Assembly (NCBI RefSeq): GCF_014638995.1
Contig: NZ_BMFR01000001.1
Coordinates: 558,001-622,000, forward strand
Length of the DNA: 64,000 bases
Source of the DNA: Virgibacillus oceani
GTDB lineage: Bacteria > Bacillota > Bacilli > Bacillales > Amphibacillaceae
Direction of reading: 5' to 3'
Under the pieces are notes generated by a model. That model was not told the origin of the DNA. It saw only the letters and a program-made list of their open reading frames with translations, and made no database searches. The position numbers and the translations under genes were made by a program. Of the stretch, positions 45,793-54,652 are shown piece after piece (the first letter of the stretch is position 1; every line of letters starts with the position of its first letter).

Positions 45793-47292
45793 ATGGGAAA
45801 CACGGCGTTGCTAGAAAAAGATTTTCACAATTTGTTAAAAGAACAAAATGCATACCGTGAAGCAATTATGCTGACAGTATGGGATATGCGGACAAAAATT
45901 CCGAAAAAAGGTGTTGAACAACGCTCTTGGGTTGTTGGTTTTTTATCAGAAAAACTTCATCAGCTCGAAACATCCGAGAGAATGAAACACTTTATTGACA
46001 TGCTAAAAGATTCAGTTGATGATGAAGTAATGAAAAAGACTGTTGAGGAATGTGAAGAGACGTATGAACGAAACCGAAAAATTCCTGCCGAAGAATATAA
46101 AGAGTATGTCATGCTGCAATCAAAATCCGAGTCCATTTGGCAGGAGGCTAGGGAGAAAGCTGATTTTTCCTTATTCCAGCCATATTTAGAGGATTTGGTT
46201 GAATATAACAAAAAATTTGCAAATTATTGGGGTTATGATGAAAATATTTATGATGCATTGTTGCATGAATATGAACCAGGTGTAACAACAAAAATGTTAG
46301 ACAAGGTTTTTCCCGAGTTAAGAAATTCTTTAACAACCCTTGTGGAGAAAATCAATCAAAGCAAAACGAAACCGGACCCTGCCATTTTATCAGGGCATTT
46401 TCCTAAAAAGAATCAGGAAGCGTTTAGTGTAGAAATTTTAAAACGAATGGGTTATGATTTTGCATCTGGAAGACTAGATGAAACGATACATCCATTTGCC
46501 ATTGGAATAAATATGAATGATGTACGTGTTACAACACGGTATGATGAAGAAGATTTCCGTATGGCCGTTTTTGGTACTATTCATGAGGGTGGCCATGCAC
46601 TTTATGAACAAAATATTAGCCAAAAGCTTAGGTCTACACCTTTAGCAACCGGAACCTCAATGGGCATTCATGAATCACAATCATTATTTTGGGAAAATTT
46701 TATCGGACGAAACAAATCCTTTTGGGAGTCGCATTATGATTTGTTTAAGTCTTATGCCCCCAACCATTTCGGGCATGTATCGCTTGATAACTTTTATCAG
46801 GCAGTAAATGAAGTTAAGGCATCATTTATCAGAATAGAGGCAGACGAATTGACCTATCCACTTCATATAATGGTCCGATATGAGCTGGAAAAGGCATTAA
46901 TTAACGGAGATATTCATGTTTCTGATTTACCGCATTTATGGAATGAAAAAATGGTTGATTATTTAGGAATTGAACCGCCTTCAGATCGAGAAGGGGTATT
47001 GCAGGATATCCATTGGGCAGGTGGCGATTTCGGTTATTTCCCTTCCTACGCACTTGGATACATGTATGCAGCCCAATTCCAGCATACAATGGAAAACGAA
47101 TTGAATTTAAATGAATGTATCGCCACAGGGAATTTTGATCAAATCCGCCAGTGGTTAACAGCGAATATCCACCAATATGGCAAAATGAAAAAACCATTGG
47201 AAATAATAAAGGATGTAACAAATGAACAATTGAATCCCGATTACCTAGTGTCATATTTATCTAAAAAATATACAGATATATATAACTTATAA
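45793..47292 (+). CDS. ypwA: M32 family metallocarboxypeptidase (YpwA)
   Basis: The 499-residue cytoplasmic peptidase carries the zinc motif HEGGH within FGTIHEGGHALYEQN near residue 262 and the downstream GTSMGIHESQSLFWENFIGR with the third zinc ligand near residue 294, both diagnostic of the thermostable carboxypeptidase Taq family. DRVxT-type HPFAIGINMNDVRVTTRY near residue 235 is also conserved. It follows ypsC by 14 bases with GGGAGG, so the two are likely co-transcribed. A terminator follows. Confidence 0.95.
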   Translation: MGNTALLEKDFHNLLKEQNAYREAIMLTVWDMRTKIPKKGVEQRSWVVGFLSEKLHQLETSERMKHFIDMLKDSVDDEVMKKTVEECEETYERNRKIPAEEYKEYVMLQSKSESIWQEAREKADFSLFQPYLEDLVEYNKKFANYWGYDENIYDALLHEYEPGVTTKMLDKVFPELRNSLTTLVEKINQSKTKPDPAILSGHFPKKNQEAFSVEILKRMGYDFASGRLDETIHPFAIGINMNDVRVTTRYDEEDFRMAVFGTIHEGGHALYEQNISQKLRSTPLATGTSMGIHESQSLFWENFIGRNKSFWESHYDLFKSYAPNHFGHVSLDNFYQAVNEVKASFIRIEADELTYPLHIMVRYELEKALINGDIHVSDLPHLWNEKMVDYLGIEPPSDREGVLQDIHWAGGDFGYFPSYALGYMYAAQFQHTMENELNLNECIATGNFDQIRQWLTANIHQYGKMKKPLEIIKDVTNEQLNPDYLVSYLSKKYTDIYNL

Positions 47293-47297
47293 TCTAA

Positions 47298-47335
47298 AAA
47301 CAGGGGAGGCTTTGCCTAAAACCCCTGTTTTTTTT
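47298..47335 (+). terminator. Terminator of ypsC-ypwA
   Basis: AAACAGGGG pairs with CCCCTGTTT, with an inner AGGC/GCCT pair, followed by TTTTTT. Confidence 0.87.
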
Positions 47336-47398
47336 CGCATAATATTTTGTAATAAATGCAAACTATGAAAAAAAACACATGGTTCATAAGGAGATTAT

Positions 47399-48490
47399 AT
47401 GACATATATTTGCTCTGCGGGTGCAGGTATCCCTCCATACGAAATAACGCAACAAGAAATTAAATTATTGGTAAGTGACATATTTACATATACCAAAAAA
47501 GAATTAACCAGATTAATGCCCGTCTTTGATCATGCCAAAGTAAACAAACGTCAATTTGTTGTTGATAAACAATGGTTTAAAGAAAGTCATACTTTTGAAG
47601 AGAAAAATAATTTATATCAGAAATATGCATGTGAATATTCATTAAAAGCAATTGACGAATGTTTAACTAATGGGGAATTTTTAAAAGAAGATATTCCATA
47701 TGAAGCGGTTGATATGATTATTTACATTTCATCAACTGGTATTGCAACACCATCAATTGATGCTTATATACTAAATGAGCGGTCCTTCAGGGAAAATGTT
47801 AGCCGAATGCCATTATGGGGTCTGGGTTGCGCTGGAGGAGCAATAGGCTTATCCCGCGCATTTGACTGGATATCTTCAAATCCTGATAAAACGGCACTGG
47901 TTGTTTGCTGTGAATTATGCGGGCTAACGTTCCAAAAAAGTGATAATAAAAAAAGTAATGTAGTTGGAACTGCGTTATTTGGTGATGGAGTTGCGGCAGT
48001 TTTAATTTGTGGCCAAGACTCACCATATTGCACTTATCGTAAAAAGGTATTGCCAAAAATAATGAAGACAAGTTCATTTACAAAAAAGGACAGTCTTTCA
48101 ATTATGGGATGGGACGTAACAAACAATGGATTAGAAGTAATCTTTTCTAAAAGCATTCCAGCATTGGTACATACTTTATGGAGGGATCATATTCAATCCT
48201 TCTTTCATGAAATTTATGTAAATGAAGTTGGTATCCATTCCTTTATTGCACACCCGGGAGGACAAAAGGTTTTAGAGGCGATGAAGGATGTTTTACAATT
48301 ATCTAGTCAAAAGAAATTAGCTAAATCCTATGAGGTGCTGGAGAACCATGGAAATATGTCCTCTGCAACTGTTATTTATGTATTAAAAGAATGGATGAAA
48401 GAAACAGTAGAGGAGAAAGAACTTAGTATTGTATCTGCACTGGGTCCAGGCTTTAGTTCAGAATTATTATTATTGGAGTGGAACCGATGA
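47399..48490 (+). CDS. bpsA: Type III polyketide synthase (alkylpyrone synthase-like)
   Basis: The 363-residue chalcone-synthase-fold enzyme has the full catalytic triad of type III PKS: Cys144 in LWGLGCAGGAIGLSR, His in FIAHPGGQKVLE (near residue 283) and Asn in LENHGNMSSAT (near residue 316). Related Bacillus enzymes (BpsA) extend fatty acyl-CoA with malonyl-CoA to alkylpyrones or alkylresorcinols that go to the membrane. The stop overlaps the next gene, a methyltransferase, by four bases (ATGA), the same bpsA-bpsB pair as in B. subtilis. The starter acyl chain cannot be read from sequence. Confidence 0.93.
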   Translation: MTYICSAGAGIPPYEITQQEIKLLVSDIFTYTKKELTRLMPVFDHAKVNKRQFVVDKQWFKESHTFEEKNNLYQKYACEYSLKAIDECLTNGEFLKEDIPYEAVDMIIYISSTGIATPSIDAYILNERSFRENVSRMPLWGLGCAGGAIGLSRAFDWISSNPDKTALVVCCELCGLTFQKSDNKKSNVVGTALFGDGVAAVLICGQDSPYCTYRKKVLPKIMKTSSFTKKDSLSIMGWDVTNNGLEVIFSKSIPALVHTLWRDHIQSFFHEIYVNEVGIHSFIAHPGGQKVLEAMKDVLQLSSQKKLAKSYEVLENHGNMSSATVIYVLKEWMKETVEEKELSIVSALGPGFSSELLLLEWNR

Positions 48491-49008
48491 CAACATGGAT
48501 GTGGATTCTGCTTGGCGTTATTATTTGTCAGCGTCTTGTGGAACTTATAATTGCAAAAAGGAACGAACAATGGATGAAAGATAGAGGCGGTATTGAAAAG
48601 GGGGAAAAGCATTATAAATGGTTTGTTATCCTGCATATCATGTTTTTCCTTTCTATAGTGTTTGAAGTACAAACACAAACTGATAGTGATCGGCAATTAA
48701 ATTACTTTCTATTTAGTATATTTTTGGCAGCGCAACTAGGAAGGGTTTGGTGTATTCAAACATTAGGGAAATTCTGGAACACCAAAATCATTGTACTTCC
48801 GGGAGTTTCCATTATAAAAAAAGGACCGTACAAATATATTAAACATCCGAATTATTTAATAGTACTAGTTGAATTGTTTGTGATCCCATTGATCTATGGC
48901 GCCTACATTACTGCGGTTCTGTTTCCATTGCTTCACCTTGGATTGTTGAGAATTCGCGTGCCACGTGAGGAAAAAGCTTTAACTAAAGCAACTTTACCAA
49001 AGGTGTAA
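48487..49008 (+). CDS. bpsB: Isoprenylcysteine-carboxyl-methyltransferase-like protein (BpsB/YpbQ)
   Basis: The 173-residue membrane protein has about four to five helices. The C-terminal part shows the ICMT-like pattern KKGPYKYIKHPNYLIVLVELF near residue 114 with PREEKAL near residue 159, the SAM-binding signature of this family. In B. subtilis the homologue methylates the alkylpyrones made by BpsA. ATG 48487 overlaps the bpsA stop, so the pair is translationally coupled. Confidence 0.9.
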   Translation: MTTWMWILLGVIICQRLVELIIAKRNEQWMKDRGGIEKGEKHYKWFVILHIMFFLSIVFEVQTQTDSDRQLNYFLFSIFLAAQLGRVWCIQTLGKFWNTKIIVLPGVSIIKKGPYKYIKHPNYLIVLVELFVIPLIYGAYITAVLFPLLHLGLLRIRVPREEKALTKATLPKV

Positions 49009-49042
49009 AACGAGGATGGCAATTGCCGTCCTCGTTCTTGTT
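49009..49042 (+). terminator. Terminator of bpsA-bpsB
   Basis: AACGAGGA pairs with TCCTCGTT around the inner palindrome GGCAATTGCC, followed by CTTGTTC. Confidence 0.78.
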
Positions 49043-49059
49043 CAATAAGGTGCGGGCAC

Positions 49060-49098
49060 AAAAAAAGCGGCAATCTCATTTATGATCACCGCTTTTTA
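49060..49098 (-). terminator. Terminator of the cold-shock gene
   Basis: On the minus strand, AAAAGCGGTGATC pairs with GATTGCCGCTTTT (two G-U pairs) and is followed by a run of T, just after the csp stop. Confidence 0.82.
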
Positions 49099-49111
49099 TA
49101 TAATGTTTTGA

Positions 49112-49312
49112 TTATAATTTCGTTACATTAGCAGCTTGTGGTCCACGTTCGCCTTCAACAATTTCAAAGGAAACCTCTTGACCTTCTTCTAATGACTTAA
49201 AACCTTCTTCTTGAATTGCAGAATAATGTACAAATACATCATTTCCGCCTTCTACTTGGATGAAACCATAGCCCTTTTCAGCGTTAAACCATTTTACTAC
49301 TCCATTTTCCAT
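49112..49312 (-). CDS. Cold-shock protein, CspA/CspB/CspD family
   Basis: The 66-residue nucleic-acid chaperone shows [20 protein letters not shown] (RNP1) and [10 protein letters not shown] (RNP2), then [20 protein letters not shown]: a complete single cold-shock domain. It binds single-stranded RNA/DNA and is usually induced by cold. I placed the start at 49312 behind AGGAGG; a 13-codon upstream extension lies in the leader. The paralog name (cspB, cspC or cspD) cannot be fixed from this alone. A long leader of about 185 bases with a strong hairpin precedes it. Confidence 0.96.
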   Translation of the reverse strand: MENGVVKWFNAEKGYGFIQVEGGNDVFVHYSAIQEEGFKSLEEGQEVSFEIVEGERGPQAANVTKL

Positions 49313-49408
49313 GTGAACAATCCTCCTAGAAACTTTCACGCAAAAGCACATTTTAAATTAGCTTTAGAACGTGGTGATATACAAAGCAGAATAATAAAAC
49401 ATCAAAAA

Positions 49409-49465
49409 GGCAACTTTTATAGAAGCGTAGGATCACTCACCTGCATCTCTTCTATAGAAGCTGCC
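49409..49465 (-). promoter_or_regulatory. Long hairpin in the cold-shock mRNA leader
   Basis: On the minus strand, GGCAGCTTCTATAGAAG (49465-49449) pairs with CTTCTATAAAAGTTGCC (49425-49409): 16 of 17 positions, with one G-U, around a 23-base loop. It lies about 33 to 90 bases into the expected leader and about 97 bases before the ATG. No T run follows, so it is not a terminator. A role in temperature-sensitive folding is inferred. Confidence 0.6.
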
Positions 49466-49504
49466 TGACTTTAATGATTCCATACATCTTCTTTGCTTGT
49501 GTCC

Positions 49505-49533
49505 AATATAGCTTATTTCCTATTAACAGTCAA
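49505..49533 (-). promoter_or_regulatory. SigmaA promoter of the cold-shock gene
   Basis: On the minus strand: TTGACT, 17 bases, TATATT. It gives a leader of about 185 bases, typical of cold-shock mRNAs. Confidence 0.75.
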
Positions 49534-49597
49534 GAAATTGGCGATAAAAAGTAATTATTTTTTAGGTAAATGTCTATATTTTTTATGAAATAAAAGA

Positions 49598-49617
49598 TAT
49601 AATGAAAGCGCTTGTAA
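49598..49617 (+). promoter_or_regulatory. -10 element of fhs overlapped by a CcpA cre-like site
   Basis: TATAAT (49598-49603) is overlapped by ATGAAAGCGCTTGTAA (49602-49617), which fits the cre consensus WTGNAANCGNWNNCAW with one mismatch. The -35 is not clear. Overlap with the -10 would mean catabolite repression. Confidence 0.5.
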
Positions 49618-49677
49618 TTATGTGAAAACAAATACATTTATATTATACTAATCTTAAAATGGGAGGGGAGTTTTTTC

Positions 49678-51348
49678 ATGAAAACAGATATTGAAATAGC
49701 ACAACAAGCTAATCTATTACCAATTAACGAAATTGCTGAAAAACTGAATTTAACCGAAACTGATTGGGAACCATACGGTCATACGAAAGCGAAACTATCC
49801 GATAAATTGCTTGAAAAGCTTGAAAATAAACCTAATGGTAAGGTGATTTTAGTAACTTCGATAAATCCGACACCCGCGGGAGAAGGGAAATCAACTGTAA
49901 CTGTTGGATTAGGACAAGCTTTAAACAGAATCGGTAAAAAAGCCATCATTGCGCTGAGAGAGCCTTCTTTAGGACCTGTTATGGGAATGAAAGGCGGGGC
50001 TGCAGGTGGCGGCCACGCACAAGTGCTGCCAATGGAGGATATTAATTTGCACTTTACTGGAGATCTTCATGCTATCACAAGTGCTAATAATGCTTTAGCG
50101 GCGTTTATCGATAATCATATTCATCGTGGTAATGAATTAAATATCGATCCAAGAAGAATTGAATGGAAACGAGTTATGGATATGAATGATCGTGCGTTAA
50201 GACAAATCGTCGTAGGACTTGGAGGGCCATTGCGTGGTGTTCCCAGAGAAGATGGATTTACGATTACGGTAGCTTCAGAAATTATGGCTATTCTTTGTTT
50301 AGCGATAGGACTTGATGATTTAAAGGAGAGACTTGCACGAATAGTTATTGGTTATACATACAAGGAAGAGCCAGTAACTGTCAAAGACTTAAAGGTAGAA
50401 GGCGCCTTAACGTTATTGCTAAAAGATGCAATTAAACCTAATTTAGTGCAAACAACGGAAAATACGCCGGCAATAATTCATGGCGGTCCATTTGCCAATA
50501 TTGCTCATGGCTGCAATAGTATTATGGCAACAAAAACAGCTGCAAAGCTAGGGGAATATGTGGTAACAGAAGCTGGTTTTGGAGCTGATTTGGGTGCTGA
50601 AAAATTCCTGGATATAAAAACTAGGGCTGGAAATATTGAAACAGCTGCAGTAGTTATTGTAGCAACAGTCCGGGCATTAAAAATGCATGGCGGTGTAAGT
50701 AAGGAAAATTTAACAGAGGAAAATATTGAGGCATTAACGGCTGGTATGGAAAATTTAAAAAAGCATATTGAAACAATAGAAAATTTTGGTTTGCCATTTG
50801 TTGTTGCAATCAATAAATTTCCGACTGATACAATTGATGAAACAAATTTTATTGAATCGTGGTGTAAATCCAGGGGAATTGACGTTGCCTTAACAGATGT
50901 ATGGGCACGTGGTGGTCAAGGTGGTCTTGAATTAGCGGAAATTGTAGTTGAGAAAGCGCAATCTCCTGATAGAAATTTCAAGCATGTTTATGAATTAAAT
51001 GAAACTTTGGAAACAAAAATACGGAAAATAGCTCAAACCGTTTATGGAGCAAAAACAATTGAATTGTCACCAAAAGCCAAGAAACAACTTAGCTTCTATG
51101 AACAGCAAGGCTGGGGAAATCTTCCTATTTGTATGGCAAAGACACAATATTCATTGTCTGATGATCCTGCCTTATTAGGAAGACCAGAAGGGTTTGTTGT
51201 TGCAATTAGGGAATTGCGTATTTCTGTTGGAGCCGGCTTTATTGTTGTATTAACAGGGGATATGATGACAATGCCGGGCTTACCAAAGCGGCCAGCTGCG
51301 TTAAATATGGATGTAACAACAGACGGCAAAATTCTGGGATTATTTTAA
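49678..51348 (+). CDS. fhs: Formate--tetrahydrofolate ligase
   Basis: Fhs makes 10-formyl-tetrahydrofolate from formate, ATP and tetrahydrofolate, feeding one-carbon metabolism. The 556-residue length is standard. Motifs are the P-loop-like [18 protein letters not shown] near residue 62, [19 protein letters not shown] near 97, and [16 protein letters not shown] near 298. A GGGAGGGGAG site precedes the ATG. The stop overlaps the ATG of the following HD-domain gene by one base, so they are coupled. Confidence 0.97.
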   Translation: MKTDIEIAQQANLLPINEIAEKLNLTETDWEPYGHTKAKLSDKLLEKLENKPNGKVILVTSINPTPAGEGKSTVTVGLGQALNRIGKKAIIALREPSLGPVMGMKGGAAGGGHAQVLPMEDINLHFTGDLHAITSANNALAAFIDNHIHRGNELNIDPRRIEWKRVMDMNDRALRQIVVGLGGPLRGVPREDGFTITVASEIMAILCLAIGLDDLKERLARIVIGYTYKEEPVTVKDLKVEGALTLLLKDAIKPNLVQTTENTPAIIHGGPFANIAHGCNSIMATKTAAKLGEYVVTEAGFGADLGAEKFLDIKTRAGNIETAAVVIVATVRALKMHGGVSKENLTEENIEALTAGMENLKKHIETIENFGLPFVVAINKFPTDTIDETNFIESWCKSRGIDVALTDVWARGGQGGLELAEIVVEKAQSPDRNFKHVYELNETLETKIRKIAQTVYGAKTIELSPKAKKQLSFYEQQGWGNLPICMAKTQYSLSDDPALLGRPEGFVVAIRELRISVGAGFIVVLTGDMMTMPGLPKRPAALNMDVTTDGKILGLF

Positions 51349-51938
51349 TGGAAAAGGAAAAACAATTAAAATCGATTCGTGAGTATGTTAAAAACATATT
51401 TCAAGATGATGCTACTGGACATGATTATTTTCATATGAAGCGAGTTGCCAAAGTGGCAAAATTAATCGCCGAAAAAGAAAATGCAGATAGCTTTGTAACT
51501 GAAGCGGCTGGTTTGCTCCACGATGTTGGTGATCATAAGCTATTCAATAATCCGTCAGCGGTATTGGACGAAATGTATTTGTTTTTAAAATCAATTCACG
51601 TGCAAGACGATGATATAGAAAAAATAAAAATAGCGATGAAAGATGTTTCTTTCTCAAAGGGTAATGTTCCAGTAACTTTAGAAGGGAAAATCGTTCAGGA
51701 TGCTGACCGAATCGATGCTATTGGCGCTATTGGAATTGCGAGAACCTTTGCTTTCGGAGGGGCTAAAGGTCAATTAATATATCATGATGCCCACAACGAA
51801 TCAACATCGATACAGCATTTTCATGATAAATTGTTAAAATTGAAAGAGTTAATCCATACAACAACTGCTAAAAAAATGGCCAATGAACGCCATGCATTTA
51901 TGGAAGCATTTTTAAAGGAGTTTCATAGAGAATGGTAA
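51348..51938 (+). CDS. HD-domain metal-dependent phosphohydrolase
   Basis: The 196-residue protein has the HD superfamily pattern: HDYFHMKRVAKVA near residue 26, HDVGD near residue 63 (paired HD), and the distal Asp in VQDADRIDAIGAIGIARTF near residue 122. It resembles the YedJ/YpgQ group of small soluble HD hydrolases, some of which are nucleotide pyrophosphohydrolases. The natural substrate is not known. It overlaps fhs by one base; a functional link with folate metabolism is possible but not shown. Confidence 0.85.
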   Translation: MEKEKQLKSIREYVKNIFQDDATGHDYFHMKRVAKVAKLIAEKENADSFVTEAAGLLHDVGDHKLFNNPSAVLDEMYLFLKSIHVQDDDIEKIKIAMKDVSFSKGNVPVTLEGKIVQDADRIDAIGAIGIARTFAFGGAKGQLIYHDAHNESTSIQHFHDKLLKLKELIHTTTAKKMANERHAFMEAFLKEFHREW

Positions 51939-51980
51939 AAAAATCGAGTAGTGGTTCATCCCATCTACTCGATTTTTTTA
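51938..51980. terminator. Shared terminator between the HD gene and yndM-like gene
   Basis: AAAAAATCGAGTAG (51938-51951) pairs with CTACTCGATTTTTT (51965-51978), around a 13-base loop, with A and T runs that suit both strands. Confidence 0.85.
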
Positions 51981-52343
51981 TTCGCTAACAGGATCATCTT
52001 TACGTATTCTTCCACTTTGCAGCAGCCAATTATGCTGAAATATTTCTGTGATTGCAAGCAATGCACCAGTAAGTACGGCACCCCAGAATGTTACTGCAGT
52101 ATCTGCAAAAAACATTGCACCAAAGTAAACAACGAGGGTCGATGCAGCAAAATCCATAATCGTACTTAACCAATTCGTGTCCTCTCTAAGCATAGCAACT
52201 TCCATAAAATAACCAATTACTGCTAAGACTACACCGATAATAATTGGCTGATACCAATATGCAAAATCTACATTAGGAAAGATCCATGATGCAACAATAA
52301 TTCCAATTGGACAGATAATTAATTTAACAATTAAACCAGTCAT
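51978..52343 (-). CDS. yndM: DUF2512 membrane protein (YndM-like)
   Basis: The 121-residue protein has four hydrophobic helices (about residues 1-22, 30-49, 59-77, 84-103) and a short charged cytoplasmic tail SGRIRKDDPVSE. This is the DUF2512/YndM pattern. AAGGTGGG precedes the ATG on the minus strand. The function is unknown. The C40 peptidase gene upstream on the same strand ends 87 bases before, so they may form one transcript. Confidence 0.82.
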   Translation of the reverse strand: MTGLIVKLIICPIGIIVASWIFPNVDFAYWYQPIIIGVVLAVIGYFMEVAMLREDTNWLSTIMDFAASTLVVYFGAMFFADTAVTFWGAVLTGALLAITEIFQHNWLLQSGRIRKDDPVSE

Positions 52344-52430
52344 TTATTAAATCCCACCTTTTTTTATAGTATTGCTTGTTTAAGGTGAGAATATGACTAA
52401 TTATATCAGTGGTAATATTTACCATAGCAT

Positions 52431-53447
52431 TTATTGCGTAATCCGCTTCGCCCCTAGATATCGCTGCTGCCAGTAATCATACTCCATTTTTGAAACTTCT
52501 ACTCCGTTTGATTGACCAGCATGTATAAACTTCCCATCCCCAATATATATACCCATATGCGATGGACCTGGTTTATACGTTTCAAAAAATACTAAATCAC
52601 CAATCGAGGGACTATTTACAGGAGAGGCAAAATTCCACATATCCGAAACTGTTCGTGGAGTTGTAATATTTTGCGTGGAATAAATGTATTGAATAAATCC
52701 GCTGCAATCAAATCCACCTGGCGAATTTCCGCCCCACACATACGGTGTACCGATAAATGAATACGCTGCCTGAATAACTCCAGCATGAATTGTTGCTTTT
52801 GTTTCCACCTTTTTTATTTCTTTTTTTGTATCTTTCTTTGTCTGTTTGGCATTCGGCTTTGAAGTTTTTTCGGCATTTTTAGATTTATAAAGCGTTTTAA
52901 GTGACTCTTTCGTTACTTCCGTTGTTAATTCGATACCATGTTCCTTTTCAGCGATTTCAAGTGCCTTTTTTGTAAGTGGACCATATATTCCATCAATTTC
53001 ACCAGTATAATATCCAAAATAATTTAAGGCTTTTTGAACGATTTTTACATCTTCACTTTGCAGCCCAGGATAGATAGAACCAGACAATTCTTCAATCTGT
53101 TTAAGATACATTTTCATTTCTATTTCTATTAAAGCGTCTATTGTTTCCTCATCTGCCTGACCAGACATCCTTAAACGGTATTTTGCCTGAAACTTCTTTA
53201 ATGCATGTTCTGTCAGAATCCCAAAATCACCATCTATTTCGTCATTGTAGTAGGATAACTTATTTAATTTATGCTGTAAGACACGGATAACCTCTCCATG
53301 TTCTCCGTATTCTAATTGTTCTGCTTCTAATAATTGCTTATTTTGAAGTTCAGGATATGCATCAACGTAAACAGCAAGCGGCTGACTTAACATGTAGCTG
53401 TATAGTACGGAATGCTTAACTACTTGATCTACGGTACTATTTAGCAT
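52431..53447 (-). CDS. NlpC/P60 (C40) endopeptidase with two peptidoglycan-binding domains
   Basis: The 338-residue protein has two PG-binding type 1 repeats (YGEHGEVIRVLQHKLNKLSYY near residue 47 and LQSEDVKIVQKALNYFGYY near residue 128), a Lys-rich linker (about 188-215) and a C-terminal NlpC/P60 domain with catalytic Cys in GGFDCSGFIQ near residue 247, His in GPSHMGIYIG near 296 and a third residue in FIHAGQS near 311. Such enzymes cut peptide stems of peptidoglycan. No signal peptide is visible (MLNSTVDQVVKHSVLYSYML), so export or site of action is unclear; a spore location is a guess. Confidence 0.88.
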   Translation of the reverse strand: MLNSTVDQVVKHSVLYSYMLSQPLAVYVDAYPELQNKQLLEAEQLEYGEHGEVIRVLQHKLNKLSYYNDEIDGDFGILTEHALKKFQAKYRLRMSGQADEETIDALIEIEMKMYLKQIEELSGSIYPGLQSEDVKIVQKALNYFGYYTGEIDGIYGPLTKKALEIAEKEHGIELTTEVTKESLKTLYKSKNAEKTSKPNAKQTKKDTKKEIKKVETKATIHAGVIQAAYSFIGTPYVWGGNSPGGFDCSGFIQYIYSTQNITTPRTVSDMWNFASPVNSPSIGDLVFFETYKPGPSHMGIYIGDGKFIHAGQSNGVEVSKMEYDYWQQRYLGAKRITQ

Positions 53448-53483
53448 GCAAAATCCCCTTTCTGCAGATTTAATTCTTCTAAA

Positions 53484-53537
53484 TTACGTTTATGTAGAAA
53501 AAGTAAGATTATGAACTAACTGAGTTTACGTTTATGT
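53484..53537. repeat. Pair of 12-base direct repeats between divergent genes
   Basis: TTACGTTTATGT occurs at 53484-53495 and again at 53526-53537, 42 bases apart (about four helical turns), between the C40 peptidase gene and thyA. It may be an operator or paired promoter elements (ACATAAACGTAA on the minus strand). Confidence 0.5.
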
Positions 53538-53665
53538 TACAATAAGGGAAACTTGATTTAGTGGGTATGTGAAATTACAATTGATTCACTGTTTTTAAAT
53601 AGGAGATATAGCTATTGATAGTGATTGAAAGGAAATGTCAAATATAGATTGATGGAGGAGATTAG

Positions 53666-54625
53666 ATGCCAATAGGTGAACAAGCTTACTTAAATCTGTG
53701 TAAACATGTTCTGGAAAGTGGAGCAAAAAAAGAGGATCGAACAAATACTGGTACATATTCCGCGTTTGGACAGCAAATGCGATTTGATTTAAGCAAGGGT
53801 TTTCCTCTTTTAACCACTAAAAAGGTTCCATTTCGACTTGTAGCTAGTGAACTGCTTTGGTTTATTAAAGGTGATACAAACATTCGTTTTTTGGTTGAAA
53901 ACAATAACAATATTTGGAACGAATGGGCGTTTAAAAAATGGGTGGAAAGCGCTGATTATTTTGGTCCGGATATGACTGACTTCGGAAATCGCAGTCAGCA
54001 GGATTCATCATTTAATGAAAAATACCAGGAGCAAATGAAGATATTTAAAGCTAAGATTCTCCAAGATAGTACTTTTGCTGAAAAATATGGTGATCTCGGT
54101 TCTATTTATGGGAAGCAGTGGCGTGCATGGAAAACGTCAAAAAATGAAACAATTGACCAATTAAAGCAGGTAATTGAATCGATTCGAATAAACCCGGATT
54201 CACGAAGGCACATTGTGACTGCGTGGAATCCCGAAGATGTTCCTTCTAACATGGCCCTGCCGCCATGCCATACACTTTTTCAATTTTATGTTGCCGATGG
54301 AAAGCTGTCCTGCCAATTGTATCAACGTAGTGCAGATATCTTTCTGGGTGTACCGTTCAATATTGCCAGCTATGCACTGTTAACGCATTTAATTGCATAT
54401 GAATGTAATTTAGAGGTAGGAGAATTCGTTCACACATTTGGTGATGCACATATTTATACCAATCATGTAAAACAAGTAAACGAACAGCTTAAGAGAGAAA
54501 TACGTGATTTTCCTATACTTCGTTTAAAGAGAGAAAAAGGTTCTATTTTTGATTTTGAATTAACTGATATTGAACTGTTAAACTACAATCCGCACCCGGC
54601 TATAAAAGCACCAATAGCAGTTTGA
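53666..54625 (+). CDS. thyA: Thymidylate synthase ThyA
   Basis: ThyA converts dUMP to dTMP with methylene-tetrahydrofolate, giving dihydrofolate. The 319-residue product is the long form with an insertion near residues 95-150, as in staphylococci. Signatures are [12 protein letters not shown] near residue 24 (phosphate-binding Arg), the catalytic Cys201 in [34 protein letters not shown] near residue 221 and [12 protein letters not shown] near 260. dfrA follows 27 bases later, so dihydrofolate is recycled by the neighbour's product. Confidence 0.98.
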   Translation: MPIGEQAYLNLCKHVLESGAKKEDRTNTGTYSAFGQQMRFDLSKGFPLLTTKKVPFRLVASELLWFIKGDTNIRFLVENNNNIWNEWAFKKWVESADYFGPDMTDFGNRSQQDSSFNEKYQEQMKIFKAKILQDSTFAEKYGDLGSIYGKQWRAWKTSKNETIDQLKQVIESIRINPDSRRHIVTAWNPEDVPSNMALPPCHTLFQFYVADGKLSCQLYQRSADIFLGVPFNIASYALLTHLIAYECNLEVGEFVHTFGDAHIYTNHVKQVNEQLKREIRDFPILRLKREKGSIFDFELTDIELLNYNPHPAIKAPIAV

Positions 54626-54652
54626 CAAGAAGAAAGTAAGGAGGAATTCCTG

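Noticed and set aside
49211..49468. An 85-codon + strand frame across the cold-shock gene and its leader
   Set aside because: It runs antisense to csp and through the leader hairpin and lacks a ribosome-binding site.
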